Shown piece by piece: positions 8,713 through 16,824 of a DNA stretch of 64,000 bases. This DNA comes from JBBRYW01 sp038253945 (GTDB lineage Bacteria > Actinomycetota > Thermoleophilia > Gaiellales > Gaiellaceae): contig JBBSGR010000002.1 of NCBI GenBank assembly GCA_038253945.1, positions 1 to 64,000 of the forward strand, given 5' to 3'. The notes beneath the pieces are model-generated. The model was not told where the DNA came from. It did no database searches and saw only the letters and a list, made by a program, of their open reading frames with translations. The position numbers were made by a program, and so were the translations under genes. How positions within the stretch are numbered: the first letter of the stretch is position 1; each line of letters begins with the position of its first letter.

Positions 8713-9690
8713 ATGTCGGATCGATTCAGAGTACGGCGGGGCCGCCCGATCGTCGCAGCCGCGCTGGCTCTCGTCATCGTCGCGGGGCTCGCAGCGGCCG
8801 GAAGGGCAACCGCCACGACCACGAAGAGCTGCGGCACGGTCACGCTCAACGAGCAGGCATGGGCCGGCTCGACGGCCAACACGTACGTGGCCAAAGCCGT
8901 GCTCGAGAAGATCGGCTGCAAGGTCAAGATCACGCAGATCACCGAGATTCCCGTCTACCAGGCGATGGCGAACGCCAAGACCGACGCGGTGCTCGAGGAC
9001 TGGCAGCACGTCGACCAGTACAAGCAGTACATCACCAAGCAGCACACGGTCGTGCTGGGCGGTCCGAACGGCGTCACTGGGCACATCGGCTGGTACATCC
9101 CGACGTACCTAATGCAGCAGTACCCCCAGTTCAAGACATGGCGAGGGCTGAAGGGCAAGGAGTCGATCTTCAAGAGCCCCGAGTCCGGCTCGCAAGGGAT
9201 GTTCCTCGGCGGCGACCCTTCCTACGTGCAGAAGGACGCGCAGCTGATCAAGGCGCTCGGCCTGAACTTCAAGTTCGTCTCGGTCGGCGCGGAGCCGGCT
9301 CAGGTCGCCCGCTGGAGCCAGCTCTACAAGCAGCACAAGCCGGTGATCTTTTACTGGTACACGCCGCAGTACCTGAACCTCCAGTACAAGCTCTCCGAGG
9401 TGAAGCTGCCGAAGCGGTTCAAGGGCTGCAAGGACGACGCGAAGGCCGGCGGCAACGTGGCGCAGTACAAGTGCGCGTACGACCACATCGTCCTGAACAA
9501 GGTCTTCAGCAAGAAGTTCGCGACGAGCGGCTCGCCCGCCTATCGGGTGCTCAAGCGGTTCAGCTGGACGAACACGGACCAGGAAACGGTCGCGAAGTAC
9601 ATCGCCGGCGACCACATCAACCCCGACAAGGCGGCGCAGAAGTGGATCGCCGCGAACAAGGCGAAAGTCAGCAAGTGGCTCGGTAAGTAG
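8713..9690 (+). CDS. proX: Betaine-type substrate-binding protein
   Basis: 325-residue extracytoplasmic binding protein of the ProX/OpuAC family. It starts at ATG behind a strong AAGGAGG. The signal peptide has an Arg-rich start and a hydrophobic core (IVAAALALVIVAGLAAAG), with no lipobox cysteine, so it may be released or held by other means. The mature part has many Trp and Tyr residues (for example NEQAWAGS, EDWQHVDQY, HIGWYIP), the kind that build the aromatic cage for quaternary amines. It completes the ATPase-permease importer operon. Confidence 0.88.
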   Translation: MSDRFRVRRGRPIVAAALALVIVAGLAAAGRATATTTKSCGTVTLNEQAWAGSTANTYVAKAVLEKIGCKVKITQITEIPVYQAMANAKTDAVLEDWQHVDQYKQYITKQHTVVLGGPNGVTGHIGWYIPTYLMQQYPQFKTWRGLKGKESIFKSPESGSQGMFLGGDPSYVQKDAQLIKALGLNFKFVSVGAEPAQVARWSQLYKQHKPVIFYWYTPQYLNLQYKLSEVKLPKRFKGCKDDAKAGGNVAQYKCAYDHIVLNKVFSKKFATSGSPAYRVLKRFSWTNTDQETVAKYIAGDHINPDKAAQKWIAANKAKVSKWLGK

Positions 9691-9706
9691 CTCAAAAAGG
9701 AGCGTT

Positions 9707-9748
9707 CGACGGAGCGCCGCGCGCCGGTTCGGCCGAGGTGCTCCGTCG
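9707..9748 (+). terminator. Hairpin after the importer operon
   Basis: Perfect 9-bp arms CGACGGAGC and GCTCCGTCG enclose a 24-nt loop 17 nt after the binding-protein stop. There is no T-tract, so it may be a weak terminator or an mRNA-stabilising structure. A separate perfect palindrome, CGTTTCCGAAACG, lies at 9751-9763 and could be an operator for the dehydrogenase genes. Confidence 0.4.
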
Positions 9749-9821
9749 TCCGTTTCCGAAACGAAAGCGGCGGCGCCCGCTGGCGATGCATCGGGGCCGC
9801 GTTGCGATAGGCTCGCCGGCG

Positions 9822-10994
9822 GTGAGCGTGGAAGTCGAGACAGTCCGAACCGTCGAGGTGCCGACCCGGATCGTCCATGGTGCCGGCGCGATCGCGCGGG
9901 TGGGCGAGCTCGTCGCCGAGCTGGGAGTCACGCGGCCGCTGCTCGTCACGGACAAGGGAGTCGTGGCGGCCGGCCTCGCCGACACGACGCTCGCGCACCT
10001 CGAGAACGCGGTCCTCTTCGACGAGGTTCGGCCGAACCCCGACATCGAGCTCGTTGGACGCGCGAGCGCCGTCTATCGCGAGTCAGGCTGCGACGGCCTC
10101 GTCGCCCTCGGCGGCGGGAGCTCGATGGACACGGCGAAGTCAGTCGGCGTCGAGGTCGTCCACGGCGGCTCGATCGTCGAGTACGAATACGGGGGCACGC
10201 CGATGACGACGCGCATCCCCCCGCTCGTCGCGGTGCCCACGACTGCGGGGACCGGGAGCGAGGCCACCCTTTGGGCGGTGATCACGGATCCGGAGCGAAA
10301 GATCAAGTTCAACGTCGGCGGCACTCCGCTGATCGGGGCGCACGTCGCGCTCGTCGATCCCGAGCTGATGCTCGGCCTGCCGCCGGCGATCACCGCGGCG
10401 ACCGGAATGGACGCGCTCTCGCACGCGATCGAGTGCTACACGTGCGACTACCACCAGCCCTTCAACGACGCCGTCGCGCTCCTGGCGATCGAGCTTGTGG
10501 GCCGGTGGCTGCGCGTCGCATACGAGGATGGCGGCAACCTCGAGGCGCGCACGAACATGGCCCACGCTGCGACGCTCGGCGGCCTCGCCTACGGAACCGA
10601 GAGCGCCGGCGCGGCCCATGCCATGAGCCAGTCGGCAGGCGGCGTGCACGAGTGCCCGCACGGGGCGCTGACGGCCCGGGTGCTCGGACCCGTCTGCGCG
10701 TACAACGCGCCGGCGGCCCCGGAGCGCTACGCCCGGATCGCGCTGGGTCTCGGGGTCGACGTCCACGGGCTGGCGCCACTCGAAGCCGCGCTTGCCGGAG
10801 TCGACGAGGTGGAGCGCCTCACCGACGATGTCGGGATCCCCACGATGGAGGAGCTCGGCTTCTCCGAGGCGGAGATTCCCCTGCTCGCCCGGATCGCCCA
10901 CGAGGACCCGCAGACGATCGGCAACCCGCGCGAGGTCGACCTCGCCGGGTACGAGGAGATCTACGGCCGCGCCTTCGCCGGGGGCAAGCGGTGA
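9822..10994 (+). CDS. Iron-containing alcohol dehydrogenase, GbsB-like choline dehydrogenase candidate
   Basis: 390-residue type III (Fe-dependent) alcohol dehydrogenase. The NAD-binding motif GGGSSMDTAK is at about 97-106. Expected metal ligands are present at Asp197, His201, His266 and His280 (in GMDALSHAIE and HECPHG). The GTG start gives normal family length; the frame is open further upstream, but those residues look non-coding. It overlaps the aldehyde dehydrogenase as GTGA. In Bacillus the pair GbsB (type III ADH) and GbsA (ALDH) oxidises choline to glycine betaine. The same pairing next to a betaine-type importer makes choline the favoured substrate here, though other alcohols are possible. 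Confidence 0.85.
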   Translation: MSVEVETVRTVEVPTRIVHGAGAIARVGELVAELGVTRPLLVTDKGVVAAGLADTTLAHLENAVLFDEVRPNPDIELVGRASAVYRESGCDGLVALGGGSSMDTAKSVGVEVVHGGSIVEYEYGGTPMTTRIPPLVAVPTTAGTGSEATLWAVITDPERKIKFNVGGTPLIGAHVALVDPELMLGLPPAITAATGMDALSHAIECYTCDYHQPFNDAVALLAIELVGRWLRVAYEDGGNLEARTNMAHAATLGGLAYGTESAGAAHAMSQSAGGVHECPHGALTARVLGPVCAYNAPAAPERYARIALGLGVDVHGLAPLEAALAGVDEVERLTDDVGIPTMEELGFSEAEIPLLARIAHEDPQTIGNPREVDLAGYEEIYGRAFAGGKR

Positions 10995-12451
10995 CCACGT
11001 GGACGGCGATCGACTACTCGATGTACGTCGCGGGGGCGTGGGTCGATGGCGAGTCCGGCGGCCGCATCGAGGCGTCGAGCCCGGCGACCGGCGAGACGAT
11101 CGGCTCCGTCCCCGAGGGGACGCGCGACGACGCGCGGCGTGCGATCGCAGCTGCCAACGCGGCCGCGCGCGAGTGGAGGGGGCGCTCCGCGTTCGAGCGC
11201 GCGGCGGCGATGGAGCGGGTCGCAGGGATCATCGAGGAGCGCCGTGACGAGCTTGCACACACGCTTACGCTCGACCAGGGCAAGCCGCTGCGCCTCGAGG
11301 CGTACGCCGAGGTGGACGAGCTGATCGAGTACTGGCGAATGGCCGCAGGCGATGCGCGACGGCTCGAGGGTCTCATGCCGCCGTCGGTGGACGCGTCCAA
11401 GCGCGTGCTCGCCTACCGGGTCCCGCGCGGGGTCGTCGGCGTGATCACGCCGTGGAACTGGCCGTACACGATGGCGGCGGAGGTGGTCGCGCCGGCGCTC
11501 GCCTCGGGAAACACGGTCGTCTGGGCGCCGGCGAGCTCGACGTCGGTGTGCTCGGTCAAGCTGGCCGAGTGCATCGCGGACGCCGAGCTTCCCGCCGGCG
11601 TCTTCAACCTCGTAACCGGCCCGGGCTCGGTCGTCGGAGACGAGATCGCAGCGAGTTCAGACACGCACGCGATCGGCTTCGTCGGCTCGGTCGCCACCGG
11701 GCACCGGGTCGCCGAGCGCGCAGCCGGCAAGCCGCTCTTGCTCGAGATGGGCGGGAATGGCCCCCTGGTCGTCCTCGACGACGCCGACCTCGACGCCGCC
11801 GTCGAGGCGACGCTCGCAGCCGCGTTCCTGTGCGCCGGGCAGAGCTGCACGGCCGGTGAGCGCTTCCTGGTTCACGAGGACGTCCACGACCAGTTCCTCG
11901 AGAAGCTGGCGGCGGAGGTCTCGAGGCACATCCGACTGGGCGATCCCTTCGAGGACGGAACGACGATGGGGCCGCTCAACAACGAGGGAACCGCCGCGAA
12001 GATGGACAGCCACGTGGGCGACGCGGTCGAGCGCGGCGCGGTCCTCGTCGCGGGCGGCGCCCGCGCGGGGGGCTTTCCGACGGACCTGTACTACGAGGCG
12101 ACCGTCCTCGATGGCGTGAACGACGAGATGGAGGTCGCCACAGAGGAGACGTTCGGGCCGGTCGTCCCGATCTCGACGATCTCCAGCGAGGACGAGGCCC
12201 TTGCGATCATCGACTCGTCCCCGTACGGGCTCCTGACTGCCGTGTTCACGCGGGACCTCGGCCGTGGCCTGCGCTTCGCCGAGGCCGCGCGGGCCGGCTG
12301 GGTGAACGTCAACGAGTCCACGAACTACTGGGAGAGCCATCTCCCGTTCGGGGGACGGGCCGGGTCTCAAAGCGGGATCGGCCGCGTGGGCGGCCGCTTC
12401 TCGATGGAGACGTTCACCGAGCTCAAGACCGTGATTTTGAACCTGGGGTAA
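10991..12451 (+). CDS. Aldehyde dehydrogenase, betaine-aldehyde (GbsA-like) candidate
   Basis: 486-residue NAD(P)-dependent aldehyde dehydrogenase. The core residues are present: PWNW with Asn156, LEMGGNGP with Glu252, and GQSCTAGE with catalytic Cys286. One oddity is that the usual cofactor-binding Lys in VVLKP-type motifs is Ala here (VVWAPAS, about 177-182), and the FTGS motif reads FVGS. This may alter cofactor preference. It starts at GTG overlapping the alcohol dehydrogenase stop, so it probably takes that enzyme's aldehyde product. Betaine aldehyde is the favoured substrate from context. Confidence 0.85.
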   Translation: MTTWTAIDYSMYVAGAWVDGESGGRIEASSPATGETIGSVPEGTRDDARRAIAAANAAAREWRGRSAFERAAAMERVAGIIEERRDELAHTLTLDQGKPLRLEAYAEVDELIEYWRMAAGDARRLEGLMPPSVDASKRVLAYRVPRGVVGVITPWNWPYTMAAEVVAPALASGNTVVWAPASSTSVCSVKLAECIADAELPAGVFNLVTGPGSVVGDEIAASSDTHAIGFVGSVATGHRVAERAAGKPLLLEMGGNGPLVVLDDADLDAAVEATLAAAFLCAGQSCTAGERFLVHEDVHDQFLEKLAAEVSRHIRLGDPFEDGTTMGPLNNEGTAAKMDSHVGDAVERGAVLVAGGARAGGFPTDLYYEATVLDGVNDEMEVATEETFGPVVPISTISSEDEALAIIDSSPYGLLTAVFTRDLGRGLRFAEAARAGWVNVNESTNYWESHLPFGGRAGSQSGIGRVGGRFSMETFTELKTVILNLG

Positions 12452-12470
12452 GGAAGAGGAGGCAGATGCA

Positions 12471-13682
12471 GTGGCAAAGATCGTCGAGCACCCTGAGGTC
12501 CTGCTGTACCCGCGGATCCGGAAGTCGCCGTACTTCTACGCCTCGCGCCGCCACGGCGTGGAGATGTACAGCTTCTACAACCATATGTACCACCCCCGCC
12601 ACTACGGCGACCCGGTGGCGGAGTACTGGGAGCTCCTAAACGGCGTGACGCTCTGGGACGTCGGCGTCGAGCGGCAGGTCGAGATCACCGGACCTGACGC
12701 GTTCACGCTCGCAAACCTGCTCGTTCCGCGCGACCTGAACAAGTGTGCGGTCGGGCAGTGCAAGTACGTCTTCATCACCGCCCCCGACGGCGGCATCATC
12801 AACGACCCGATCCTGCTTCGGCTCGACGAGAACCACTTCTGGATCTCCGTCGCCGACAGCGACGTGCTCCTGTGGGCGATGGGTGTCGCCTATAACTCGG
12901 GGCTGGACGTGAAGATCGGTGAGCCGGACATCGGCCCGCTGCAGATTCAGGGCCCGAAGTCGAAGGACGTCCTTGTCGATCTGCTCGGCGAGAGCGTCCT
13001 CGAGATTCCGTACTACTTCTGCCGCGACTACGAGCTCGAGGGCATCGACGTGATGGTCTCGCGCACGGGCTACACGTCCGAGATCGGGTTCGAGATCTAC
13101 TGCCGCGATGCGAGCCGCAATGCCCTGAAGCTGTGGGACCTCGTGCTGGAGGCCGGCAAGCCCCACGGCCTCGCCGTGATCGGCCCCTGCCACATCCGCC
13201 GCATCGAGGGCGGCATCCTCGCATATGGCGCCGACATGTGGCTGGACACGAACCCCTACGAGGTGGACCTGGGCTACGAGTGGATGGTCGACCTCGAGCA
13301 GGAGGCGGACTTCATCGGCAAGGAAGCACTGCGGCGGATCAAGGAAGAGGGAATCTCGCGCAGGCTCGCCGGTGTCGAGATCGGCGGCGCCGGGCTCGGC
13401 TCCTACAACGACGGCTCGATGATGGACTTCTACCCGGTGTACGCGGACGGGGAACGCATCGGCAACGTGACGTCGGCGTGCTTCTCGCCGCGCCTCGAGA
13501 AGAACATCGGCTTCGCGATGGTGCCGATCGAGTACGCCGAGCTGGGGACGGAGCTGGAGGTCGAGACGCCGGCGGAGAGGACCTCGGCTGTCGTCGTCCG
13601 CAGGCCGTTCATCGACCCTGAGAAGGAGATTCCGAAGCAGGACCTCGCGACTGCGGGGGCCCGGGACGAATCGAGCGCGTAG
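12471..13682 (+). CDS. GcvT-family tetrahydrofolate methyltransferase resembling DmdA
   Basis: 403-residue stand-alone aminomethyltransferase-family protein. Its pattern is closer to DMSP demethylase DmdA than to glycine-cleavage T protein: an N-terminal YNHMYHP, then WDVGVERQVEITG, RDLNKCAVGQCKY, NDPILLRLDENHFWISVADS, QGPKS, and a late ACFSPRLEKNIG. DmdA moves a methyl from DMSP to tetrahydrofolate. Start is GTG behind AGGAAGAGGAGG; an ATG 5 nt upstream is out of frame. Lying between betaine-pathway genes and a MetF-like gene, it could demethylate DMSP, glycine betaine or another methylated compound. No other betaine-demethylating enzyme (BHMT, GbcAB, MtgB-type) is visible nearby. Confidence 0.8.
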   Translation: MAKIVEHPEVLLYPRIRKSPYFYASRRHGVEMYSFYNHMYHPRHYGDPVAEYWELLNGVTLWDVGVERQVEITGPDAFTLANLLVPRDLNKCAVGQCKYVFITAPDGGIINDPILLRLDENHFWISVADSDVLLWAMGVAYNSGLDVKIGEPDIGPLQIQGPKSKDVLVDLLGESVLEIPYYFCRDYELEGIDVMVSRTGYTSEIGFEIYCRDASRNALKLWDLVLEAGKPHGLAVIGPCHIRRIEGGILAYGADMWLDTNPYEVDLGYEWMVDLEQEADFIGKEALRRIKEEGISRRLAGVEIGGAGLGSYNDGSMMDFYPVYADGERIGNVTSACFSPRLEKNIGFAMVPIEYAELGTELEVETPAERTSAVVVRRPFIDPEKEIPKQDLATAGARDESSA

Positions 13683-13761
13683 GGCCGCGGACCTCTGTAT
13701 GCAAATCCGCTCGACCGGTCGTGTGAGACGGATGCACGGGCGGAGCCCGCACATCCTGAAG

Positions 13762-13785
13762 CTAGGCGTCGCAAGCGACGCCTAG
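13762..13785 (+). terminator. Hairpin between DmdA-like and MetF-like genes
   Basis: Perfect 11-bp arms CTAGGCGTCGC and GCGACGCCTAG with a 2-nt turn (or 10-bp arms with loop CAAG) lie 80 nt after the DmdA-like stop. There is no T-run. It could act as a terminator or attenuator before the MetF-like gene, or stabilise the upstream transcript. Confidence 0.5.
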
Positions 13786-13825
13786 GGGCACGAGTGGCGG
13801 TGGGGGCGCCGCGGTCGCCGAGCTA

Positions 13826-14635
13826 CTGAGGCGTCCTCGCTACGAGGTGTTCCCGGTCGAGGGAATCGCGGACGAGGTGGTCGCGCACGTCCCGACCTCG
13901 ATCAAGGTGGCGGTCACCTCGTCGCCGACGCGGGGAATCGAGGCGACGCTGCGATTATGCGGGGAGCTCGCGTCGGCCGGCTTCGAAGTTGCGCCGCATC
14001 TTGCAGCCCGCCTCGTCAGGGACCAAGAGCACTTGCGGGAGATCCTCGAGCGGCTCCGCGCGATCGGCGTGCGCGACGTCTTCGCGATCGCCGGCGACGT
14101 GGGCATGTCGGCAGGCAGGTTCGGCGGCGCGACGGCGCTGCTCGCGGCGATGGCCGAGCTCGGGCACGGCCTCGACGAAGTGGGCATCTCCGGCTACCCG
14201 GAGAGCCACCCCTTCATCAGCGACGAGACCACGATCCAGGTGATGGACGAAAAGGAGCCGTTCGCCACCTACATCGTCAGCCAGCTCTGCCTCGACGCCG
14301 CCGTGATCGCTTCGTGGATCGGAGCCGTCCGGGCCCGCGGCGTCGAGCTTCCGATCCACATCGGAATACCCGGGCCGATCCCGAGCAGGAAGCTCCTTCG
14401 AATCGCCACGAGGATCGGCGTGGGCGAATCGACGCGATTCGTGCGCGGGCACGGCGGCCTGCTCGCGGGTCTGTTCCTGCGCGGCCGCTACGGCCCCGGA
14501 TCGCTGATCGAGCGCCTGACGCCTGAGCTCGCCGACGCCGCAGCCGCAATCGCCGGCTTCCACGTCTACACGTTCAACGAGCTGGCGACGACGGAACGCT
14601 GGCGCTGCGAGGCGCTTGGCCGCTTCGACTCTTGA
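13826..14635 (+). CDS. Methylenetetrahydrofolate reductase-like protein
   Basis: TIM-barrel protein of the MTHFR (MetF) family, which interconverts 5-methyl- and 5,10-methylene-tetrahydrofolate using FAD. Family marks are APHLAARLVRD, FAIAGDVG, GYPESHPF, a Gln-rich strand IVSQLCLD and HVYTFNE near the end. The only canonical start is GTG at 13847. That would cut off the strand RYEVFPVEG, whose Glu matches the catalytic Glu of FEFFPP in MetF. I therefore propose the in-frame CTG at 13826 (269 residues), or a small frameshift from an upstream GTG at 13794. It would recycle methyl-THF made by the DmdA-like neighbour. Confidence 0.75.
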   Translation: MRRPRYEVFPVEGIADEVVAHVPTSIKVAVTSSPTRGIEATLRLCGELASAGFEVAPHLAARLVRDQEHLREILERLRAIGVRDVFAIAGDVGMSAGRFGGATALLAAMAELGHGLDEVGISGYPESHPFISDETTIQVMDEKEPFATYIVSQLCLDAAVIASWIGAVRARGVELPIHIGIPGPIPSRKLLRIATRIGVGESTRFVRGHGGLLAGLFLRGRYGPGSLIERLTPELADAAAAIAGFHVYTFNELATTERWRCEALGRFDS

Positions 14636-14678
14636 CGACCCGGGTGCACGGTCGACAGGCCGCCCGTCGGCCACCTCC

Positions 14679-14707
14679 TTGAATCCCCCGGCCGACCAAC
14701 CTACAAT
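14679..14707 (+). promoter_or_regulatory. Sigma-A type promoter for the ABC importer operon
   Basis: TTGAAT at 14679-14684 and TACAAT at 14702-14707 are separated by exactly 17 bp. Transcription would begin near 14714, leaving a short leader that contains TAGGAGGG before the ATG at 14738. This is the best consensus-like promoter seen in the window. Confidence 0.65.
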
Positions 14708-14737
14708 CGTGATTCCCGGCCGAAGTAGGAGGGCTAC

Positions 14738-15913
14738 ATGGAGGACTACGAGCTCCAGGAAGTTGAGTTCTGGCGGAAGCTGCAAGAGGAGGAGATGAGC
14801 CGCAGCACGATGCTGCGCCGTAGCGCGGCGGCGGCGCTTGGCCTGACGATCCTCTCCAGTCCTGCCGCGGCGTGGGCGGCCCGCGCCGGCCAGGCGGAGG
14901 CGCTGACCGCTGATGGCATTCCGCTCAGGACCCTGATCAAGGCCGCGAAGAAGGAAGGCCATCTGAACGTGATCGCGCTGCCGCACGACTGGGCGAACTA
15001 CGGCGAGAATATCAGCGCGTTCAAGAAGAAGTATGGCCTGAAGCTGACCGAGGACAATCCGAACGGCACGTCCGCGCAGGAGAACCAGGCGATCCGCTCG
15101 CTGAAGGGCGACTCGCGGGCCCCTGACGCCGTCGACGTCGGGCCGTCATTCGCGATCGCGGGAGCAAACGAGGGCCTGTACAAGCCGTACAAGGTCGCGA
15201 CCTACAAGACGATCCCGCAAAAGATGAAGGACGCGCGCGCCCGCTGGTATGGCGACTACTGGGGCGCAATCTCGATTGGCTACAACTCGAACCTGATCAA
15301 GCCGGGGCCGAAGACGTTCAAGGATCTCTTGAAGTCGGCGTACAAGAACAAGGTTGCGCTGAACGGCAACCCGCTGACCTCGAACTCGGCCGTGTCCGGC
15401 GTGTTCGCCGCCGCGTTCGCGAACGGCGGATCGCTCAACAACATCGGGCCGGGCATCGACTTCTTCAGGCAGCTCAAGAAGGCCGGCAACTTCATCCCGG
15501 TGGACGGGACTCCCCAGACGGTCGCTTCGGGCCAGACGCCGGTCGTGATCGACTGGGACTACCTGAACCTCGCCTACCGTAAGGAGTTCCCCGCCGTGCA
15601 CTGGAAGACCGTGATCCCGGCCGACGGCGTCTACGGGTCCTTCTACTGCCAGGCGATCAACGCCACAGCCCCACATCCGAACGCCGCTCGGTTGTGGATG
15701 GAGTTCCTGTACTCGGATCAGGGGCAGCTGCTCTGGCTCAAGGGGTATTCCCACCCCGCGCGGTTCCAGGACCTGGCGAAGCGGAAGAAGATCCCGGCCG
15801 CACTCCTCAAGGCGCTGCCGTCTCCGAAGCTCTACGCGAAGGTCAAGTTCGCGAGCGACGCGCAGCAGACTGCGGCAAAGGCGAAGATCGCGGCCGAGTG
15901 GCCGACGATCTGA
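14738..15913 (+). CDS. ABC importer substrate-binding protein, polyamine/Fe-type family
   Basis: 391-residue extracytoplasmic binding protein of the family that includes PotD, iron and 2-aminoethylphosphonate binders. It has a strong ribosome-binding site (AGGAGGG) before ATG. The long N-terminus ends in MLRRSAAAALGLTIL and an Ala-rich cleavage region. The twin Arg could allow Tat export, although Sec is equally possible. Motifs such as GHLNVIALPHDWANYG, DYWGAISIGYNS and VVIDWDYLN fit the two-lobe fold. It heads a four-gene importer operon with two permeases and an ATPase. The substrate is not readable; nearby genes suggest a polyamine, ethanolamine-like or phosphodiester compound. Confidence 0.82.
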   Translation: MEDYELQEVEFWRKLQEEEMSRSTMLRRSAAAALGLTILSSPAAAWAARAGQAEALTADGIPLRTLIKAAKKEGHLNVIALPHDWANYGENISAFKKKYGLKLTEDNPNGTSAQENQAIRSLKGDSRAPDAVDVGPSFAIAGANEGLYKPYKVATYKTIPQKMKDARARWYGDYWGAISIGYNSNLIKPGPKTFKDLLKSAYKNKVALNGNPLTSNSAVSGVFAAAFANGGSLNNIGPGIDFFRQLKKAGNFIPVDGTPQTVASGQTPVVIDWDYLNLAYRKEFPAVHWKTVIPADGVYGSFYCQAINATAPHPNAARLWMEFLYSDQGQLLWLKGYSHPARFQDLAKRKKIPAALLKALPSPKLYAKVKFASDAQQTAAKAKIAAEWPTI

Positions 15914-15921
15914 GGCACTAG

Positions 15922-16824
15922 CTGGCGACACAGGTTGAAGCTGGAAGCGGACTCCGGCCGGACACGCGTTCCGGCCGGAGGCGTCTTTCGCTTGCCTGGC
16001 TCGGAGTTCTGCCGTTCTTCGCGTACGCGCTCGCATTCCTGTTCATCCCCGCCGGAGAGGTGATCGTCGGCGCTTTCAAGAACGCGCACGGCGGAGCGAC
16101 GACTGAGCACGTCCGCCAGATCGTCCACAAGCCGTACCTCGATGAGTACTGGCTCTCGATCAAGATCAGCCTGATCACCGCGGGCGCCGGTTGCGTGCTC
16201 GGACTGGCCTTCGCCTACGCTGTCGTCCGCGAGGGGACGCCGCGCTTCCTCCGGACGATCCTGACGACGTTCTCGGGCGTGGCGGCGAACTTCGCCGGGA
16301 TTCCGCTCGCGTTCGCATTCATCGCGACGCTCGGCACGATCGGGGTCGTGACGACGTTCATGCGTGACCATCTCGGCTTCGACCCGTACGAGCACGGGTT
16401 CACGATCTTCGGGCAGACCGGCGTGGAGCTCACGTACCTGTACTTTCAGATCCCCCTGATGATCCTCGTGATCGCACCCGCGCTCGATGGTCTTCGCGCA
16501 GAGTGGCGGGAGGCGGCTTCGAATCTCGGCGCGAGTGCGTGGCAGTTCTGGCGCTACGTCGGGATCCCCGTCCTGCTGCCGTCGATCCTCGGCGCGTTCA
16601 TCCTCCTCTTCGGCAACTCGTTCTCGGCCTATGCGACCGCGTACGGGATTGCCGCGAACGGCATCGCGCTCGTGCCGATCACGATCGGCTTCTACTACAG
16701 CGGCAACGTCCTCTCCGACCCGCACCTCGCGCAGGCCCTCGCGTTCGGGATGTTCGTCGTGCTGGCGGTGATGATGATCCTCTACGTGCCGTTGCAGCGG
16801 CGCTCTGCGAGGTGGATGCGGTGA
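15922..16824 (+). CDS. ABC permease subunit 1 (PotB-like), apparent CTG start
   Basis: Permease of the binding-protein-dependent transport family, about six membrane helices, with the EAA loop EWREAASNLGASAWQFW and a following RYVGIPVLLPS. The first canonical start (GTG, 16060) falls in the middle of helix 1. The in-frame sequence upstream encodes a normal start to that helix (RRRLSLAWLGVLPFFAYALA) and is open only back to a TAG at 15919. No ATG, GTG or TTG lies in that stretch; CTG at 15922, with GAGG 8 nt upstream, is the only plausible start and gives 300 residues. The stop overlaps the next permease (GTGA). Confidence 0.82.
   Translation: MATQVEAGSGLRPDTRSGRRRLSLAWLGVLPFFAYALAFLFIPAGEVIVGAFKNAHGGATTEHVRQIVHKPYLDEYWLSIKISLITAGAGCVLGLAFAYAVVREGTPRFLRTILTTFSGVAANFAGIPLAFAFIATLGTIGVVTTFMRDHLGFDPYEHGFTIFGQTGVELTYLYFQIPLMILVIAPALDGLRAEWREAASNLGASAWQFWRYVGIPVLLPSILGAFILLFGNSFSAYATAYGIAANGIALVPITIGFYYSGNVLSDPHLAQALAFGMFVVLAVMMILYVPLQRRSARWMR

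Noticed and set aside
10271..10990. Extension of the aldehyde dehydrogenase frame upstream of GTG 10991
   Set aside because: Homology starts at the GTG that overlaps the alcohol dehydrogenase stop; the upstream residues are a shadow of that gene.
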